A program made the position numbers and the translations under genes. From positions 25,947 through 89,946 of the forward strand of contig JALFYY010000012.1 of assembly GCA_022783865.1 (NCBI GenBank): a stretch of 64,000 nt of DNA. Reading direction: 5' to 3'. The DNA is from Bacteroidales bacterium (GTDB lineage: Bacteria > Bacteroidota > Bacteroidia > Bacteroidales > Paludibacteraceae). The notes under the pieces were generated by a model, which was not told the DNA's origin, searched no databases, and worked only from the letters and a program-made list of their open reading frames with translations. The number at the start of each line of letters is the position of its first letter. The first letter of the stretch is position 1. Positions 18,365 to 29,021 of the stretch are shown one piece after another.

Positions 18365-20281
18365 TTATGCTGTTTCGTCTTGTAGTATTTCCCATTCATA
18401 CAGCCGTTGTTCCGCTTCGTGTTTCACACGTTCGTATTGTTCGAACAAATCCGTGTTAGTCTGGTTCTCGGGCTTTGTCAGCAGTTCCTCTATCCTTTTC
18501 TGTTCCGCTTCCAAACGGCTGATTTCCTGTTCTGTTTCCTGTATCTGCTTTTCCAGCTTGCGTTGCTTGCGTTGTTGTTCTTTCTGTTGCTCATAACTCA
18601 ATTTCCCTTCTGATTCGCTCTTTTGGGCGGCTGTGTTGTTCACTGTCGTTTTGCGTTCCAATTCTTGCAGATTGTCAATCTTTTTCTTTTGCAGAAAGTC
18701 ATATATACTGCCCAAATGCTCTTTCACTTGTCCGCCGCCGAATTCATATACCTTGTCAACTAAGCCGTCTAAGAAATAACGGTCGTGCGACACTACTATC
18801 AATGTTCCGTCAAAAGCCTGCAAGGCTTCTTTCAGTACGTCCTTGCTTCGCATATCCAAGTGGTTGGTCGGCTCGTCCAATATCAATAGGTTCACCGGTT
18901 CCAAAAGCAAACGGATCATTGCCAATCGGCTTCTTTCACCGCCCGAAAGCACTTTCACTTTCTTGTCCGAAGCCTCGCCGCCGAACATGAATGCGCCTAA
19001 GATATCCCGTATTTTCGTTCGGATATCCCCGGTTGCAACGTTGTCTATCGTTTCGAATACCGTCAGGTTCTCGTCCAAAAGCGATGCTTGGTTCTGAGCG
19101 AAATACCCGATTTTCACATTGTGTCCTATCTTCAGAGTGCCGCTGTACGGAAGTTGTCCCATAATGCAGCGCACCAAGGTCGTTTTGCCTTCTCCGTTCT
19201 TCCCTACGAATGCAACTTTCTCTCCTCTGTGGATAGTAAACGTGGCATGAGAGAATACTACGTGTTCGCCGAAAGCTTTTTCTACATCGTCTGCAATCAC
19301 AGGATAATCGCCCGAACGGGGTGCAGGCGGAAATTTCAGACGCAACCTCGAGTTGTCTTCCAAGTCCACTTCCACACGCTCTAATTTCTCTAATTGCTTG
19401 ATACGGCTTTGCACTTGTACCGCTTTGGTCGCTTTGTAACGGAACCGTTCGATAAACTCTTCCGTATCCTGAATCATCTTTTGCTGGTTCTCATACGCAC
19501 GCACTTGTTGCTCGTGCCTCTCCTGACGGAGCGTGAGATAATGCGAATAGTTGACATTGTAGTCGTATATGTGTCCTAACGAGATTTCTATCGTTCTGTT
19601 GGTCACATTGTCAATAAACGCTCTGTCGTGAGATACCAGCAAAACTGCGCTTCGGCTTTGTATCAGGAACTGTTCTAACCATTGTATCGACTCGATATCC
19701 AGGTGGTTCGTAGGTTCGTCCAATAGCAATAGGTCAGGACTCTGCAACAGTATCTTTGCCAACTCTATACGCATCCTCCATCCGCCCGAAAACTCGGAGC
19801 AAGGACGGTCGAAGTCTGTTCTGAGGAAACCCAGACCGAGCAGTGTCTTTTCCATTTCGCCGTCGAAGTTTTGTCCTCCGAGCATTTGAAGCAGCTCGTT
19901 GTCATGCGTCAGTTGGTCAATCAGTGTCTGATATTGTGGCGAATCGTAATCGGTGCGTTCCGCCAACTGCTGGCTTTTCCTTTCTATCCGTTCCTGAATA
20001 TCCGATATGTGTTTGAAGGCCTTTCTCGTTTCCTCTCTTACGGTCGTTCCTTCGGCATGGATCATCTGTTGCGGCAGATAGCCGATACTCAAATCCCTGC
20101 TGTACGAAATCGTGCCCGATGTCGGCTTTTGTTCTCCTGCAATCGTCCGCAACAATGTCGTTTTGCCGGCTCCGTTCTTGCCTACAAGTGCTATTTTGTC
20201 TTTCCTGTTGATGAGAAAAGATATGTTGTCCAACAGCGGCTCGAAACCGAATGCTATGCTCAGGTTTTCAATCGATATCAT
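18365..20281 (-). CDS. ABC-F family ATP-binding protein (Uup/EttA-like)
   Basis: Two Walker A motifs GKNGAGKTT and GKNGEGKTT, two signatures FSGGWRMR and LSGGERSR, no TM region, C-terminal coiled coil. Confidence 0.92.
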   Translation of the reverse strand: MISIENLSIAFGFEPLLDNISFLINRKDKIALVGKNGAGKTTLLRTIAGEQKPTSGTISYSRDLSIGYLPQQMIHAEGTTVREETRKAFKHISDIQERIERKSQQLAERTDYDSPQYQTLIDQLTHDNELLQMLGGQNFDGEMEKTLLGLGFLRTDFDRPCSEFSGGWRMRIELAKILLQSPDLLLLDEPTNHLDIESIQWLEQFLIQSRSAVLLVSHDRAFIDNVTNRTIEISLGHIYDYNVNYSHYLTLRQERHEQQVRAYENQQKMIQDTEEFIERFRYKATKAVQVQSRIKQLEKLERVEVDLEDNSRLRLKFPPAPRSGDYPVIADDVEKAFGEHVVFSHATFTIHRGEKVAFVGKNGEGKTTLVRCIMGQLPYSGTLKIGHNVKIGYFAQNQASLLDENLTVFETIDNVATGDIRTKIRDILGAFMFGGEASDKKVKVLSGGERSRLAMIRLLLEPVNLLILDEPTNHLDMRSKDVLKEALQAFDGTLIVVSHDRYFLDGLVDKVYEFGGGQVKEHLGSIYDFLQKKKIDNLQELERKTTVNNTAAQKSESEGKLSYEQQKEQQRKQRKLEKQIQETEQEISRLEAEQKRIEELLTKPENQTNTDLFEQYERVKHEAEQRLYEWEILQDETA

Positions 20282-20298
20282 ACACTCTCTCAGTCCTT

Positions 20299-22254
20299 CT
20301 ATTTGTCCAGTTGTTCGTAGATAGAGTTCCTGCTGATAAATTCGGGTACAAGTTGCTTCATCAGTTGCACTGTGCTGAAGGGCTTCGACTGATAACTTAT
20401 TTTTATCAGTTCTTCTACATCCTCGCTCACTTGCTCAAACGGGAACTCGCGTACCTTGGCAATCATTATCTTCTTGTTCTTGGTGGGCAGAGTCTTTTCC
20501 TTCTGGTTAAGCAGCTCTTCATAAAGTTTTTCGCCCGGACGCAGACCGGTAAACTCTATCTGTATGTCTTTGTTGGGCACGAATCCCGCCAGCCGTATCA
20601 TGTTCTTGGCTAAATCCACTATCTTCACAGGCTTGCCCATATCGAATACGAATATTTCTCCGCCGTTGCCTAACGCTCCTGCTTCTATTACCAGACTGCA
20701 GGCTTCCGGAATAGTCATGAAATACCGGATAATGTCGGGGTGAGTCACTGTCACAGGGCCGCCTGCCAATATCTGTTTCTTGAAATAGGGAATTACCGAA
20801 CCGTTGCTGCCCAATACGTTGCCGAACCGTGTCGTAATGAATCTTGTGCAATCCGGATTCTGTTTCTCTAACTGTTTGAAGAGCGATTGTACGTAAATCT
20901 CTGCAATACGCTTGCTGGCACCCATAATGTTCGTTGGATTGACAGCCTTGTCCGTACTGATCATCACAAAACGCTTCACCTCATACTTCACCGCCATGTC
21001 GGCTAAGTTCTTTGTTCCCATTACGTTGGCTTGAATGCTCTCATTCGGATGACTTTCCATCAGTGGAACATGTTTGTACGCAGCTGCATGATAAACGATA
21101 TCGGGGCGCATCTCGTTGAATACTTCTTCCACACGGGTGCGGTTCCTTACGTCTGCAATACAGGGAATAAACCGTTGCTGTGGATATTGCCTCTTCAGTT
21201 CGAGCAGCAAGTCATGCAACGGCGATTCTGCTTGCTCGAACAGCACAATGGCTTTCGGCTGGTACTGAACAATCTGTTTCACCAGTTCACTGCCGATACT
21301 GCCGGCTGCACCTGTCACCAATACTACATTGTCTTGCAGTGTCATACGCGCATTTTCGGTATCGATATCTATAGTGGCTCTTTCCAACAGGTCTTCAATC
21401 TGAATGGAGTCGATACGCCCGATGCGTGCATTCTGCAAATCGATACCTTCCTGGTCGTATTCCGTAAAATACGGTGTAGTGAGCACATGGATGTTATTCT
21501 CCATAAAGATGGCAAGGTCTGTCGAAGGATTGATTTCCCGCATCTTTATCGGGGAAACAATTACGTTGCGCACATTCATTGCCTTCATGCGGCGTATCAG
21601 ATCTTCGTTGAGTGTATATACCTTCAAGCCCAACAGATGGTAGGTTTGCCTGTTCTTGCTGTCATCTATAAAACCTACCGGACGATACATCGAATCACCT
21701 GAACTGCGCAACATCTTGGCAATGGCGATACCTGCCGATTTGGTACCGTAGATAAGCACTTTCTTGATATTGCTCGCATGCAGTTGTACCGTCTCAAACA
21801 GTGTCTTCACAAATACGCGCAAGCAGAAAAGCAACATAAAGGCGATAAAGATATATATCACTGCTACCGTGTTCAAGAATATGTTGTAGTGCCACGTGAG
21901 CATAACAATCAGGTTGCTCACAAGCAGTACTAAGCCGGTTGATACCACAGCCAGCAGTACTTTTATCGTATCAATGAAAGTGGAGTAGCGCAAAATGCCG
22001 GAGTAGGTGTGGAATATCCAGAAGAACACAAGTTGCACACCCGATAGCAACAACAATTGCCCCCAAATAGGCATCACCATTTGGTTGCTACCGTACTTGA
22101 ATATTCCCATGCCGATCAGGTAACTCATCGCAAAAGCGATGGCAGAGAGAAACAGATCCATCAGCAACACTCCCCAACGGGGCAAATATCCCATCGATGA
22201 CAAATGAGAGAAGATATCCGATTGCAATAATGTTGTTTTCTTGTATGAGCCCAT
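20299..22254 (-). CDS. Membrane-bound nucleotide-sugar epimerase/dehydratase (CapD/FlaA1-like)
   Basis: N-terminal TM helices; VTGAAGSIGSELVKQI, YHAAAYKHVPLMESHP, GLRPGEKLYEELL. Confidence 0.9.
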   Translation of the reverse strand: MGSYKKTTLLQSDIFSHLSSMGYLPRWGVLLMDLFLSAIAFAMSYLIGMGIFKYGSNQMVMPIWGQLLLLSGVQLVFFWIFHTYSGILRYSTFIDTIKVLLAVVSTGLVLLVSNLIVMLTWHYNIFLNTVAVIYIFIAFMLLFCLRVFVKTLFETVQLHASNIKKVLIYGTKSAGIAIAKMLRSSGDSMYRPVGFIDDSKNRQTYHLLGLKVYTLNEDLIRRMKAMNVRNVIVSPIKMREINPSTDLAIFMENNIHVLTTPYFTEYDQEGIDLQNARIGRIDSIQIEDLLERATIDIDTENARMTLQDNVVLVTGAAGSIGSELVKQIVQYQPKAIVLFEQAESPLHDLLLELKRQYPQQRFIPCIADVRNRTRVEEVFNEMRPDIVYHAAAYKHVPLMESHPNESIQANVMGTKNLADMAVKYEVKRFVMISTDKAVNPTNIMGASKRIAEIYVQSLFKQLEKQNPDCTRFITTRFGNVLGSNGSVIPYFKKQILAGGPVTVTHPDIIRYFMTIPEACSLVIEAGALGNGGEIFVFDMGKPVKIVDLAKNMIRLAGFVPNKDIQIEFTGLRPGEKLYEELLNQKEKTLPTKNKKIMIAKVREFPFEQVSEDVEELIKISYQSKPFSTVQLMKQLVPEFISRNSIYEQLDK

Positions 22255-22280
22255 AATTCACCATTTTTATAATAAGTGTG

Positions 22281-22288
22281 CAAAGATA
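22281..22288 (-). promoter_or_regulatory. Putative -7 element upstream of the capD-like gene
   Basis: caaagata, i.e. TATCTTTG on minus, 27 bp from the start codon. Confidence 0.55.
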
Positions 22289-22392
22289 CTACTTATTTGC
22301 CAATTACGAAAACTTTCCGTCCCATTCTCCTGCTTTTTGAGTGATTGTTCCCTGATAATGTTGTTGCTGATAGCCATTTTGTTGTATGTGTC

Positions 22393-22425
22393 ATCGGGTG
22401 ATTATCGGGTTATTATCGGGTGGTT
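22393..22425. repeat. 11-bp-period tandem array (3 units)
   Basis: atcgggtgatt/atcgggttatt/atcgggtggtt. Confidence 0.8.
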
Positions 22426-22535
22426 AATGTGTAATGCGTATGTTTTCATGCACTTGTCAACGTACTTTTATGCCTGCTTTTCCTGCATATGGAGAAATAT
22501 CTGCCGTATTGTTTCGTTATTCCCGTACTTTTCCG

Positions 22536-22543
22536 TACCTTTG
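22536..22543 (+). promoter_or_regulatory. Putative -7 element of panB promoter
   Basis: TACCTTTGCAG 37 bp upstream of the panB ATG. Confidence 0.55.
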
Positions 22544-22579
22544 CAGTCTCTAATACACACACACTAAAACAATACTTAT

Positions 22580-23395
22580 ATGTCTGTTCATCAAGCACAA
22601 AATGCTAAACTCACGCCGCAAAAACTGCGGCAAATGAAGCAGGACGGCGAGAAAATAGCCATGCTTACCTCCTACGATTATACACTTGCATCGATTGTTG
22701 ACCCGCTCGTTGAGATGATTCTTGTGGGCGATTCTGCTGCCAATGTCGTTTGCGGATACGATACTACGCTTCCTATTACGCTCGACGAAATGATTTTTCT
22801 CGGTAAAGGTGTCGTACGGGCTGCTCATCATGCTTTGGTCGTAATCGATATGCCCTTTGGATCTTATCAAGTCTCTCAGGAACAGGCAGTTGGCTCTGCC
22901 ATCCGTATTCTCAAAGAAACGGGTGCCGATGCCGTAAAACTCGAAGGCGGAGAAGAAATCCTGCCCGCTATCCGTCATATGGTACATGCCGGTGTTCCCG
23001 TTATGGGGCATCTCGGACTCACACCGCAAAGTGTACACCAGTTCGGCGGATACGGTTTGCGTGCCAAAGAAGACGCCGAAGCGCAGAAACTTTTGCACGA
23101 TGCGCTCCTTTTGCAGGAAGCAGGTTGTTTCTCATTGGTACTCGAAAAGATTCCTGCCGCTTTGGCACGGAAAGTATCGGAACAACTGACCATTCCCGTT
23201 ATAGGAATCGGAGCCGGCAATGCAACTGATGGTCAGGTGCTTGTCTTGCACGATATGCTCGGGCTTAACCAAGGTTTCAAACCCAAGTTCCTTCGTCATT
23301 TTGCAGAATTGGGTGACGCAGTCCGTAATGCGGTTTCCGACTATGTTTCCGCTGTCAAAGAACTTTCGTTCCCTAACGGACAAGAACAATATTGA
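22580..23395 (+). CDS. panB: 3-methyl-2-oxobutanoate hydroxymethyltransferase
   Basis: KIAMLTSYDYTLASIVD...ILVGDSAANVVCGYDTTLPITLDEM...VMGHLGLTPQSVHQFGGY...GIGAGNATDGQVLVLHDMLGL. Confidence 0.95.
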   Translation: MSVHQAQNAKLTPQKLRQMKQDGEKIAMLTSYDYTLASIVDPLVEMILVGDSAANVVCGYDTTLPITLDEMIFLGKGVVRAAHHALVVIDMPFGSYQVSQEQAVGSAIRILKETGADAVKLEGGEEILPAIRHMVHAGVPVMGHLGLTPQSVHQFGGYGLRAKEDAEAQKLLHDALLLQEAGCFSLVLEKIPAALARKVSEQLTIPVIGIGAGNATDGQVLVLHDMLGLNQGFKPKFLRHFAELGDAVRNAVSDYVSAVKELSFPNGQEQY

Positions 23396-23465
23396 TAATG
23401 CACCATTAATGCTCCATTGACGGCTGTTAATGGAGAACCAGATATCCGGCGGACAAATATTTTTG

Positions 23466-26261
23466 TTACGGGGAAGGCGGCAATGCTTTCCCCGTATAAC
23501 TTTCTTTGCACTTCTGCAACATCTCCGGAGTCCCTTCAAAGACGATATTGCCGCCTTTGTCTCCGCCTTCAGGACCCAAATCTATCACATGGTCGGCAGC
23601 CATAATAACCGCCGGATTATGTTCGATAATGATTACCGTATGTCCTCTGGCTATCAACTGGTTGAGTGCGGATAGCAACAGTTTGATATCGTGATAGTGC
23701 AGTCCTGTTGTCGGCTCGTCGAACACGAATATTGTAGGTTGCTCCTTCTCGTTTGCCAAGAACGAAGCCAATTTTACGCGCTGGCTCTCACCGCCCGACA
23801 ATGTGCTGCTTGCTTGTCCCAATTTGATATATCCTATACCCACTGCCTGCAAGGGCAACAAGCGTTTCACAATCCTTTTTTCCACCGTCCCTTTGCTGTC
23901 CGAGAAAAACTCTATGGCTTGGTTGACGGTCATTTCCAATACATCGTAGATATTCTTCCCTTTGTACGTAACTTCCAAAATATCAGGCTTGAAGCGTTTA
24001 CCGTGGCAATGTTCGCATTCCAATACCAAGTCCGCCATAAACTGCATCTGCACCGTAATCGTTCCTTCGCCCTTGCAGTTTTCGCATCGTCCGCCTTGTG
24101 TATTGAAAGAGAAATGCGCCGGAGTGAATCCCATTTGTTGGGCAAGAGGTTGTTCCGAGAACAACCGGCGGATTTCATCGTATGCTTTGATGTATGTCAC
24201 AGGGTTGCTTCGTGTGGACGTACCAATCGGATTTTGGTCGATGAACTCAATGTCTGAGGCTAAATGCATACTGCCGCGCAGTGACCCGAAATTACCTGTA
24301 TGTTCAGCTACACCGCCATAGTATTTCTTCAGAGCAGGATAGAGTATTTTGCTTACCAAACTCGATTTGCCGCTACCCGAAACACCTGTAACCACCGTAA
24401 TAACATTGAGCGGAAACCGTACATCTATGTTCTTCAGATTATTCTCGCATGCACCCAGCACTTCTATATAATTGTTCCATGGGCGACGGAATTTCGGTAT
24501 CTCAATCCGCTCCTTGCCTGTCAGGAAATCAAGCGTGTATGAGTGTAATGCTGTCTTTCCTTGCTTGTCCTTCTGTTGTTTGAAAGTCTTTGTCTGAGGT
24601 GGTGCTCCCGCATATACCACCTCACCGCCTTTTCGTCCTGCTTCCGGACCTATGTCGATGAGATAGTCCGCTGCCCGCATAATCTCTTCGTCATGTTCTA
24701 CCACTACTACTGTATTACCGATATCACGGAGTGATTTCAGTACTTCTATAAGTTGTTGCGTATCTCGCGGGTGAAGTCCTATACTGGGTTCGTCCAAGAT
24801 ATATAATGATCCTACCAGACTGCTGCCCAACGACTTGGCAAGATTGATACGCTGACTCTCACCGCCCGACAACGAACCCGAAAGCCGGTTGAGCGTCAGG
24901 TATCCCAATCCTACATTGAGCAGAAAATGGAGCCGTGACGTAATCTCTATAATCAGTTGTTTGGCAGTAAGCCGTTCGTGTTCCGTAAGTTCTATATGGT
25001 CGAACCATGCTGCCAGTTCTGTAATAGGCATGCTGGTGAGTTGGGCAATGTTTTTCCCGTTGACCAATACGTATTGTGCCTCTTTGCGCAAACGGCTTCC
25101 GTGACATTCGTGGCACATTGTCTTGCCACGATAACGGGCTAACATTACTCTGTATTGTATTTTGGCGTGCTGTTGGCTTTCCAGCATTTGGAAGAACTCG
25201 TTCAGTCCGTGGAAGTACTCATTGCCTGTCCATATCAATTCCTTTTGTTCCTCGGTGAGTTGGTAGAAGGGGGTATGTATCGGGAAATCGAAATACCGTG
25301 CATTGTCGATGAGTTGCTTGTTCCATAGGCTCATTTTCTCGCCTTTCCAGCAAGCAATTGCTTCCCCGTAAATACTCAGTCCTTTATTCGGTACTACCAG
25401 ATCGGGGTCAATACCGATTACATTGCCGAAACCTTTGCAAACGGGACATGCCCCCAACGGGTTGTTGAAATCGAACAAATGCTCCGATGGCTCTGCAAAC
25501 TGAATACCGTCTGCCTCAAACAGAGTGGAGAAGTCTGTCTTTTCTCCGTTGATAATGAGCGAACAATAACCCCGTCCTTCGAAGAATGCGGTTTGTACCG
25601 AATCGGCAAAACGGTTGGCGGTGCTTTGCTCTCCGTCGGCAACTACACGGTCAATCAGCAAATACAGCCCTTCTGTTGTTGCCAGGTGCTTGGCTTCTGC
25701 TATCCGGATGGTTTCGCCGTTGCGTATCAATCGGGAGAAACCTTGCGCTTCCCAAATACCGAGTTGTTCGGTTAATGTTCTGTCGCCTAATAGGATAGGT
25801 GATACGAGCATTACTTTGCTGCCGATGGGTTGCTGCATCAGGTAATCCACTACATCGCTCACCTGATGGCGCTTCACTTCTTTACCCGAAACAGGCGAAA
25901 TAGTGTGCCCGATACGGGCGAAAAGCAGTTTCAGATAATCATATATCTCGGTGCTGGTACCAATAGTCGAACGTGGATTCTTGGTCGTTACTTTCTGCTC
26001 GATGGCAATAGCAGGCGGAATACCGCTGATGAAATCAACCTCCGGCTTTTGCATACGTCCCAAAAACTGCCGGGCGTACGATGACAAACTCTCTACATAA
26101 CGCCTTTGACCCTCTGCATAGAGGGTGTCAAAAGCCAAAGTCGATTTGCCGCTGCCCGATAAACCGGTTATCACAACCAGCTTGTTGCGGGGTATTTCTA
26201 CCTCTATGTTCTTCAGGTTGTGCGTCCTGGCTCCTTTGATATGTATAATGCCGTTGTCCAT
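23466..26261 (-). CDS. uvrA: Excinuclease ABC subunit A
   Basis: [65 protein letters not shown]; two zinc-finger CxxC pairs. Confidence 0.97.
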   Translation of the reverse strand: MDNGIIHIKGARTHNLKNIEVEIPRNKLVVITGLSGSGKSTLAFDTLYAEGQRRYVESLSSYARQFLGRMQKPEVDFISGIPPAIAIEQKVTTKNPRSTIGTSTEIYDYLKLLFARIGHTISPVSGKEVKRHQVSDVVDYLMQQPIGSKVMLVSPILLGDRTLTEQLGIWEAQGFSRLIRNGETIRIAEAKHLATTEGLYLLIDRVVADGEQSTANRFADSVQTAFFEGRGYCSLIINGEKTDFSTLFEADGIQFAEPSEHLFDFNNPLGACPVCKGFGNVIGIDPDLVVPNKGLSIYGEAIACWKGEKMSLWNKQLIDNARYFDFPIHTPFYQLTEEQKELIWTGNEYFHGLNEFFQMLESQQHAKIQYRVMLARYRGKTMCHECHGSRLRKEAQYVLVNGKNIAQLTSMPITELAAWFDHIELTEHERLTAKQLIIEITSRLHFLLNVGLGYLTLNRLSGSLSGGESQRINLAKSLGSSLVGSLYILDEPSIGLHPRDTQQLIEVLKSLRDIGNTVVVVEHDEEIMRAADYLIDIGPEAGRKGGEVVYAGAPPQTKTFKQQKDKQGKTALHSYTLDFLTGKERIEIPKFRRPWNNYIEVLGACENNLKNIDVRFPLNVITVVTGVSGSGKSSLVSKILYPALKKYYGGVAEHTGNFGSLRGSMHLASDIEFIDQNPIGTSTRSNPVTYIKAYDEIRRLFSEQPLAQQMGFTPAHFSFNTQGGRCENCKGEGTITVQMQFMADLVLECEHCHGKRFKPDILEVTYKGKNIYDVLEMTVNQAIEFFSDSKGTVEKRIVKRLLPLQAVGIGYIKLGQASSTLSGGESQRVKLASFLANEKEQPTIFVFDEPTTGLHYHDIKLLLSALNQLIARGHTVIIIEHNPAVIMAADHVIDLGPEGGDKGGNIVFEGTPEMLQKCKESYTGKALPPSP

Positions 26262-26302
26262 AACCGGAATGGAAAGATAACAATCCTGTTTCTATCGCAT
26301 AC

Positions 26303-27409
26303 TTATTGTTTGCCGAGTATCTGTTGTTCCAATGCCTGTGCTTTTGCTATATGTTCCTCGTCTTGTGCATTGCCGATTGTCTTCGGCAATTTGGGCACTC
26401 TGATTTTTGTCCCTTGTGGAATTACATTCGGATTGGGGAGTTTGTCTTGGTTGGCAATATAGATATATACCCAGAAATAGGGCGTGCCGTAGTATTTCCT
26501 TGATAACCACGAAAGCCTGCTGCCGTTTGTAATGGTTTCTGTCGTAATAAATTCTTTGAAAACTAAAGGCTCTTCTTTTGGCGCAACTTCTATCAATGTT
26601 GTATCCACCGGTTCTGCAATTACCGTGTCTGTTGCTGCTTCCTGTTCTGTTAACGCTCCTTCCTCAATCACGTTTGTTGCTACTTCTTTGTTTAACAGGC
26701 TGTCTGCCAAACTTACAAGCTTATGTTGTAAGAAGAAATATCCCGCCACTAACAATAAACAGAAAATCAGTACCGTAATACCGGCAACCAACCACGGATG
26801 GAACGGACGTTCCACTTTCGTCTTTGCCGTATTTTTACCGATGGAATCGTGTCCTTCTTCCTTTTCATCGGTAGTAACAGGCTTTTCTGTCGGTTCTTCT
26901 GCAGCAACCGCTTCTTCCGCTTTTTCCTCGATGGAAACAACCTCTTCTTCCTTTTCATCGGTAGTAACGGCTTCTGTCGGTTCATCATCCGCCAAGTCAG
27001 CCAACAAGTCTTTTATCTCTTCGGCTTGTTCACCCAATTTCTGCAAAGGGTCAATCGCAGTAATGGGTTCAACCATATTGCCTTCTCCGTCAATTACCAA
27101 TGTTTCCAAATGTGCAAATGGTTCATTGATACGTTCTTTGAGTGCGTTTTCCGGCGTAAAGACGACTTTCTTGTATCCCTCAATCAGGATTTCCTCTCCT
27201 GTCTGTACGTTGACACTTTTGCGGGGAGCGTTCCATTGCAAGCGGAATGTGCCCAAACCGTTAATCTTCACTTGTCCGTCTTCTTTCAACCCCGTAACAA
27301 TGCTGTCGAACATCTGTGTCAGGAAATTGCCTGCTTCTTGTTCGGTTATGTTGGCTTTTCGCGCTAACTGTTTGCGCAAAGTGGTAAGTGTAATCCTTTC
27401 GTCTGCCAT
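26303..27409 (-). CDS. HU/IHF-fold DNA-binding domain, charged linker, transmembrane helix, LysM-like domain
   Basis: N-term ITLTTLRKQLARKANITEQEAGNFLTQMFDSIVTGLKEDGQVKINGLGTFRL; TM WLVAGITVLIFCLLLVAGYFFL; C-term TNGSRLSWLSRKYYGTPYFWVYIYIANQDKLPNPNVIPQGTKIRVP. Confidence 0.85.
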   Translation of the reverse strand: MADERITLTTLRKQLARKANITEQEAGNFLTQMFDSIVTGLKEDGQVKINGLGTFRLQWNAPRKSVNVQTGEEILIEGYKKVVFTPENALKERINEPFAHLETLVIDGEGNMVEPITAIDPLQKLGEQAEEIKDLLADLADDEPTEAVTTDEKEEEVVSIEEKAEEAVAAEEPTEKPVTTDEKEEGHDSIGKNTAKTKVERPFHPWLVAGITVLIFCLLLVAGYFFLQHKLVSLADSLLNKEVATNVIEEGALTEQEAATDTVIAEPVDTTLIEVAPKEEPLVFKEFITTETITNGSRLSWLSRKYYGTPYFWVYIYIANQDKLPNPNVIPQGTKIRVPKLPKTIGNAQDEEHIAKAQALEQQILGKQ

Positions 27410-27410
27410 A

Positions 27411-27689
27411 TCAATTGTCTTTGAGGGTTTCTTTCAGTGCCGTATGTTGCTTGAAATTGATTTGAAGTTTCGGGGGGGTGAGCGTGCGGACATTGGTGCG
27501 GGGATTTACCGTGACCCGTTCATTCTTCTTTCTCACTTCAAATGTGCCGAACTTCTGGATTTGCACATTGTTTCCGTTCAGGAGTTCTTCCACAATCGAT
27601 TGTGTGGCAATTTCAACGAGCGAAGCAGTCTGCTCCTTGTTGAAAGCAGTAGTGGCAGCCGTTCTGTTTACAAGATCTTTTGTCGTCAT
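27411..27689 (-). CDS. HU family DNA-binding protein
   Basis: MTTKDLVNRTAATTAFNKEQTASLVEIATQSIVEELLNGNNVQIQKFGTFEVRKKNERVTVNPRT. Confidence 0.88.
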   Translation of the reverse strand: MTTKDLVNRTAATTAFNKEQTASLVEIATQSIVEELLNGNNVQIQKFGTFEVRKKNERVTVNPRTNVRTLTPPKLQINFKQHTALKETLKDN

Positions 27690-27711
27690 ATATAAATAGG
27701 TATTAACTGTG

Positions 27712-29007
27712 TTATAGGGCAGTACCGTATAAGTCAAATGTTTCGGCAGCAGTAATTCTGACATCGTAGAAACAGCCTGTTGACAATGGCTTTTCTTTGG
27801 TAATCAGTACTTCGCAATCTACTTCAGGAGAGTCGTATTCCGTCCGTCCGATATAGTAATCCTCTTCTTCTCTGTCGATGATGACACGCAGTGTTTGTCC
27901 TGTTTTCGCTGCATTGATTTCGGTGGCGATATCTTCTTGTAATCCCATTATCTCGTCCACACGTTGCAACTTGACGGCTTGCGGTATATCGTCTTTGTAA
28001 TGCAGGTTGGCATACGTCCCTTCTTCATCCGAATAAGCAAATGCCCCCATACGCTCGAACCGCATATCCCGTACAAATTGCTTCAGCTCCTCAAAGTCCT
28101 GTTCCGTTTCGCCCGGGTGACCGACCAGCAATGTGGTGCGGATATGTATGCCCGGCACTTCTTCTCTGATACGTTTGATCAATGCGTATGTTTCCGCCTT
28201 ATTGATATGACGCCGCATCAAACCGAGCATATGGTCCGATATGTGCTGCAAAGCAATATCCAGATACTTGCACACGTTTTTTTTCTCTCGCATTACGGGC
28301 AGAATATCGTACGGGAATTGTGTGGGATAAGCATAGTGCAACCGTATCCATTCCACTCCCTCTATATCTGCCATTCTGCTGATTAGTTCCGCCAAACGGC
28401 ATTCCTTGTATAAGTCTTTTCCGTAATACGACAGGTCTTGGGCAATCACTTGGAACTCCCGTACGCCCTGTTTCACGAGCCAACTTGTTTCGTCCAAAAT
28501 CTCTTCTATCGGGCGTGATTTGTGCCGTCCCGTAATAAGCGGAATGGCGCAATACGAGCACATTCGGTTGCAACCCTCCGAAATCTTGATATAAGCGTAG
28601 TGCGACGGAGTCGTCAGAATGCGCTCTTGTGCCAAATCCGAGCGGTACATTTTCCCTAAATCGGCAAGCAGATCCATATAGTTGAATTTGCCGTAGTATT
28701 TGTCCACTTCGGGTATTTCCGCCTGCAAATCATGCAGGTAACGTTCCGAAAGACAGCCCATTACATATAGTCTTTTCAGTTTCCCCTGTTGCTTTCGCTC
28801 CGCAAATTGCAGAATCGTATGGATGCTTTCTTCTTTGGCGTCACCGATAAATCCGCAGGTGTTGATGACGGCTGTTTCGCCCTGTGGATTATCCGAATCG
28901 TGCACACAACGATAGCCGGCTGCCTCCATTTGGCGCATAAGCCGTTCCGTATCCACAAGGTTCTTCGAACAACCTAATGATATAAAGTCTATTTCGTTGC
29001 GGTGCAT
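27712..29007 (-). CDS. rimO: Ribosomal protein S12 methylthiotransferase RimO
   Basis: IDFISLGCSKNLVDTERLM; radical SAM CNRMCSYCAIP; C-terminal TRAM-like region. Confidence 0.93.
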   Translation of the reverse strand: MHRNEIDFISLGCSKNLVDTERLMRQMEAAGYRCVHDSDNPQGETAVINTCGFIGDAKEESIHTILQFAERKQQGKLKRLYVMGCLSERYLHDLQAEIPEVDKYYGKFNYMDLLADLGKMYRSDLAQERILTTPSHYAYIKISEGCNRMCSYCAIPLITGRHKSRPIEEILDETSWLVKQGVREFQVIAQDLSYYGKDLYKECRLAELISRMADIEGVEWIRLHYAYPTQFPYDILPVMREKKNVCKYLDIALQHISDHMLGLMRRHINKAETYALIKRIREEVPGIHIRTTLLVGHPGETEQDFEELKQFVRDMRFERMGAFAYSDEEGTYANLHYKDDIPQAVKLQRVDEIMGLQEDIATEINAAKTGQTLRVIIDREEEDYYIGRTEYDSPEVDCEVLITKEKPLSTGCFYDVRITAAETFDLYGTAL

Positions 29008-29021
29008 TGTCAGTCAGTTGT

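Noticed and set aside
18365-20281. ABC-F gene as an antibiotic-resistance determinant
   Set aside because: Long C-terminal coiled coil and housekeeping context resemble Uup/YheS-type translation factors; resistance cannot be inferred.
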